From positions 40,989 to 50,428 of the forward strand of contig DPQS01000075.1 in NCBI GenBank assembly GCA_003537755.1: DNA of 9,440 bases. The letters run 5' to 3'. The position numbers and the translations under genes were made by a program. Origin of the DNA: Clostridiales bacterium (GTDB lineage: Bacteria > Bacillota > Clostridia > Christensenellales > CAG-314). Positions 6,761 through 9,440 of the stretch are shown piece after piece (the first letter of the stretch is position 1; the number at the start of each line of letters is the position of its first letter). The notes below the pieces were generated by a model, which had not been told where the DNA came from, searched no databases, and worked only from the letters and a program-made list of their open reading frames with translations.

Positions 6761-7010
6761 AGCCCATCCGCAAACCGTTTGATATTAAATTTGTCCTAAC
6801 TTTCAGTGCACGTCACTCATTCACGTGGAAACTATTTTTACTTTTGGGGTTCACATCATTTTTGTATACTTTTTTGACTTTTAGTGTTCTTATGTGTCTG
6901 ATGCGACAACCTCTTCAAGAAAAACTAATTGTTGCTCCGCCCCATCGGCAAGATTCACACCGGAATGATTGTACACCGTTTTTGTTTAATTTTGCACCAT
7001 ATGGCTTTGA
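6761..7010. other. Intergenic stretch without a convincing gene
   Basis: This is the 3' flank of the surface-protein gene. It holds a T-rich plus-strand section with repeated ACTTTT motifs (about 6833-6884), an inverted repeat CACGT-N9-ACGTG around 6809-6828, and short open frames without a ribosome binding site. I see no tRNA, riboswitch or clear terminator. Confidence 0.6.
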
Positions 7011-9440
7011 CTATTTTGTTACAAACGCGGGAACGCCGTCAACGATTGTCCAATAAGTGCTGTCCCAGCCTTTTAGTGTATTTTGCGTTTTGTCGTTGTT
7101 TTTAAGCTCGTCGAAACTTGCAAATGCGCAAACCGCGTGTTCGGCATCGGCAAAACTACCCGTATCGCGAGCCTGAGTTACGGTGTAACCCTCGGGACAA
7201 ACTGCAAATATGCCGTTGTAACCATTGTTGTTGCCACCGATTAGTCTGAACGAAGAGCCGGTTCCGCTAATCACCGCATTGCTTGCGTCGACAAATACGT
7301 TCTTAATTACACCGACTACATTTTTGTCATCTCTACAATTGTTAAAAATCGTTCCGTTGTTGTCGCTACCTGCGGCAATAGATACGTATTGCACGTAAAC
7401 GTTTTCTATTGTGCCAAGTCCGCCGGAGCACAGGAAGTTGCTTTTGCCTGCAATCTTAGCGTTGGTAAATGCAATATTACGCAACACTCCGTCTTTGGTC
7501 ATACAACTGATAAACGCATTGCCCGTTGCCGTCAAACCGTCGATAGCATATCCGCAACCGTCAAACACACCCTTAAATCCGTACTTGCCGTCAACGTCGT
7601 AACGAACAAACGTGACCATGGTTTCGGATGTGATATTTGCACCCAACTTGAAGTAACCGCCAAGAATCTGATTTTCCGCTTCGCACGCATTGGCAATCTT
7701 TATCCAATTTGAGTAATCCGTCGCATTCATCAAAACTTTGCTTACAAGCGTTGCCTCAATTGTGATTGTTTTGCCGTCAACGTCGGTCACTACAATCTGT
7801 TTTGCACCGTAATTGTAGCCAAATGCCGAACGGGCAAAAGTCAATTTACCGTTTTCAAAAGCAAACTTGCTTACATCGAGCGTTGCGCCTTCCATTGTAG
7901 CGAAAGCAATCTCGCCAAACGCAAAGCCTACTGCCGTACAGTCGATTTCCACATTGTTGTCGTTAAGTGCAACGTTGTCGTTGTTGACCAAAATGTCAAG
8001 GTTTATCTCCTGCTTGCCAAGGTTCAACTCGGTTACAACCAATTTTGCAGGTGCGGGTATACCGCTGTTTACCGTCCAGAAACCATTGTCGTTCCAGCCG
8101 TCAATAGTTGCTTGCGTTTCGGTGTTGGCTTTAAGCTCGGCAAAGCTAACGAAGTAGGCAATAGCACTATAATTGTTGCCTCTGTTGCCGATAGCTTGGC
8201 TCGGCGTGTAGTTTTCCGATGGACAAACGCCAAACACTCCGCCGAAGCCGTCTGCAACGTTGTTGGTCAATATTCTGAAATTTGCACCGTTGCCGCTTAT
8301 TACCGCATTACTTGCATCCACAAATATGTTTCTAAGCGCACAGCCTTTCTGCATGTTGGTAATCGTGGCGTTGTTGCCGCCTGCGTCACCTTGAGAAATG
8401 GCGGCGTATTGCACAAACACGTTTTCAATCGTTCCTTTGCCGCCGGAGCACAGGAAGCTGCCTTCGCCGACAATTCGTACAGCGGTAAAAGCAATGTTTT
8501 TGAGTACACCCTCGGCTGTCATAGTTGTGACGAAAGCGTCGGTGTACACAGCCGTACGCGCAAGTCCGTCGATTGCATATCCGCAACCGTCAAATACGCC
8601 CTTGAAGCCTTCCGTGCCGTCGGTCTCGCCGCGCGTAAACACAACCATATTTGTTGCGGAAATATCGTTACCGAGACGGAAGTAGCCGCCCCACAACTTT
8701 TCCTCAGTCTCGCACGCCTTAGCAATCGTAATCCAGTTTGCATAGTCGTCGGCGGTTTTGATTGTCTTTGTAACAACAAGCGCATTTATTGTAACGTTGT
8801 AACTTGCCTTTCCGTAGGTAAAACCGACGTTTATCGATTGTTCGCCGTAAATACCCAGCGGCAACACGCCGTCAAGTGCCACGATGCCGTCGGTCGCTAT
8901 TGCAGAACGCAAAGCCGTCTCGCCAATGGTAAGATCAACCATGCTGTTGCCGTCAAAGCCGATTGCGGTCAAGTCCAAAACGCCGCCCTTTGCCGACACG
9001 TTGCCGTCGGCGACGGTTGCGTCGAGGTCGATTGTTTGCTTTGTTGCAAGAGTTCCGCTGACGTTCTTGGTGCCGCAGGCGCATGCAACGGTTGTAATTC
9101 CGTTCGATTCGGTCGTTTCAAATTTGTGCGTAGCCGTTATGCTTTTTGTTACTGCCGCAGCAAGATAATTGTCGCTTTCGGCAACGCTTGCCTTGACGTA
9201 GTATGTTTTGCCGTCTTCGAATGCAAATCCGCTTTCTTCGAGAACACTCTTGCTAACAAAGTTTGTACCGTCAAGCGAATAGGTAAATGTTACCGTATTT
9301 CCGCTTGTTGACGTGGCGGTAAGTTCGGGTACGGACTCGCCGCAATGCACTTCCACGCCTTCGATAGAGAAGTCAATACCGTCCTGCGCCTTGGCAATTG
9401 TAACGGTAAGTTGACTTTCCGTTTCGATTGTCGTGTAATT
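7011..9440 (-). CDS. Large surface or secreted protein, C-terminal part: Ig-like domain plus two GLUG/beta-helix-like modules (partial)
   Basis: The frame is open through the window edge at 9440, giving the last 809 residues; the GTG at 9356 is internal. Residues about 1-103 form an MBG/Ig-like domain (GESVPELTATST, FEDGKTYYVKASV, AESDNYLAA). A short linker follows with H105 and the ACACG cysteine pair (119-123). Then come two copies of a module of about 335 residues: an Ig-like strand-rich part of about 95 residues and a beta-helix-like part with GFKGVFDGCGYAIDGL, FLCSGG, GTIENV, FVDASNAVISG and a closing WT-x-x-x-G-[IV]-PA. Such GLUG-like ends occur in exported adhesins or matrix proteins of gut bacteria (family knowledge). 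No LPXTG, SLH, dockerin or membrane anchor is present at the C terminus, so any anchor or signal peptide is upstream. The exact function is unknown. Confidence 0.85.
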   Translation of the reverse strand, partial: NYTTIETESQLTVTIAKAQDGIDFSIEGVEVHCGESVPELTATSTSGNTVTFTYSLDGTNFVSKSVLEESGFAFEDGKTYYVKASVAESDNYLAAAVTKSITATHKFETTESNGITTVACACGTKNVSGTLATKQTIDLDATVADGNVSAKGGVLDLTAIGFDGNSMVDLTIGETALRSAIATDGIVALDGVLPLGIYGEQSINVGFTYGKASYNVTINALVVTKTIKTADDYANWITIAKACETEEKLWGGYFRLGNDISATNMVVFTRGETDGTEGFKGVFDGCGYAIDGLARTAVYTDAFVTTMTAEGVLKNIAFTAVRIVGEGSFLCSGGKGTIENVFVQYAAISQGDAGGNNATITNMQKGCALRNIFVDASNAVISGNGANFRILTNNVADGFGGVFGVCPSENYTPSQAIGNRGNNYSAIAYFVSFAELKANTETQATIDGWNDNGFWTVNSGIPAPAKLVVTELNLGKQEINLDILVNNDNVALNDNNVEIDCTAVGFAFGEIAFATMEGATLDVSKFAFENGKLTFARSAFGYNYGAKQIVVTDVDGKTITIEATLVSKVLMNATDYSNWIKIANACEAENQILGGYFKLGANITSETMVTFVRYDVDGKYGFKGVFDGCGYAIDGLTATGNAFISCMTKDGVLRNIAFTNAKIAGKSNFLCSGGLGTIENVYVQYVSIAAGSDNNGTIFNNCRDDKNVVGVIKNVFVDASNAVISGTGSSFRLIGGNNNGYNGIFAVCPEGYTVTQARDTGSFADAEHAVCAFASFDELKNNDKTQNTLKGWDSTYWTIVDGVPAFVTK
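7014..8024 (-). repeat. Tandem module copy 2 in the surface protein
   Basis: This encodes about residues 473-809: an Ig-like part beginning GKQEINLDIL, then the beta-helix-like part from NATDYSNWIKIANACE to YWTIVDGVPAFVTK at the C terminus. It differs from copy 1 by small indels in the loops (three residues shorter after IDGL, different Asn/Gly-rich turns), while the core blocks are retained. Confidence 0.85.
8046..9047 (-). repeat. Tandem module copy 1 in the surface protein
   Basis: This encodes about residues 132-465 of the partial protein: an Ig-like part beginning ATKQTIDLDA, then the beta-helix-like part from TADDYANWITIAKACE to FWTVNSGIPAP. It is collinear with copy 2, with more than half of residues identical by eye in the beta-helix part and long identical blocks at both protein and DNA level (for example CCGCCGGAGCACAGGAAG on the plus strand). 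Confidence 0.85.

Noticed and set aside
6890..6985. Short minus-strand frame (about 31 codons) that looks protein-like by composition
   Set aside because: It has no good start codon or ribosome binding site and no recognisable family; it could be a decayed fragment but cannot be supported.
6844..7056. 70-codon plus-strand frame after the surface-protein gene
   Set aside because: It runs into the 3' end of the surface-protein coding sequence in antisense, has no ribosome binding site and shows no recognisable motif.
8112..9311. Open frame of 399 codons on the plus strand, antisense to the surface-protein gene
   Set aside because: The opposite strand carries clear repeated protein domains with conserved motifs, whereas this frame gives a Cys/Arg/Val-rich product with no domain or ribosome binding site. 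It is a codon-usage shadow.
1..9440. CRISPR arrays, tRNA or rRNA genes, phage or conjugation genes
   Set aside because: No regularly spaced short repeats, no tRNA-like cloverleaf and no recognisable mobile-element proteins were seen on either strand.

Overview
The window looks like a low-to-mid GC Gram-positive anaerobe, most likely an uncultured gut member of class Clostridia. This is an inference from the strong AGGAGG-type ribosome binding sites, a Ktr-type potassium channel, a KdpD kinase without its usual N-terminal domain, cysteine-rich cytoplasmic proteins, and a large Ig-like/beta-helix surface protein of the kind common in such genomes. Every credible gene lies on the minus strand, so the biological reading direction is from high to low coordinates.

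Potassium region (about 4750 down to 1). A candidate promoter (perfect -10 at 4694-4699, poor -35, two TTTATAC direct repeats upstream) precedes a tight gene run: ktrB/trkH-type channel, ktrA/trkA-type RCK gating subunit, an unrecognised 93-residue single-pass membrane protein, a KdpD-like sensor kinase that starts at its universal-stress-protein domain, and a KdpE-like response regulator cut by the window edge. kdpD and kdpE overlap by 8 bases. No kdpFABC genes are visible. The arrangement suggests a K+/c-di-AMP-responsive two-component system wired to a Ktr channel instead of the Kdp ATPase, perhaps regulating its own operon.

Carbohydrate gene (about 6692 down to 4766). A monocistronic GH13 alpha-glucosidase of the oligo-1,6-glucosidase type has its own sigma-A-like promoter, a strong LacI-family-like palindrome downstream of the predicted start of transcription, a ribosome binding site that fixes the start at 6502, and a hairpin terminator at 4766-4796.

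Intergenic region 6693-7010. This holds a chain of three overlapping hairpins (6713-6760) and a T-rich stretch with no convincing gene.

Surface protein (9440 down to 7011). This is the C-terminal 809 residues of a large, probably secreted protein: one Ig-like (MBG-type) domain, then two tandem copies of an Ig-like plus GLUG/beta-helix-like module. Its start, signal peptide and any anchor lie outside the window.

The most interesting points are the rewired Kdp-Ktr locus with its unknown small membrane protein, the putative KdpE-type repeats, the operator of the glucosidase, and the duplicated surface module.
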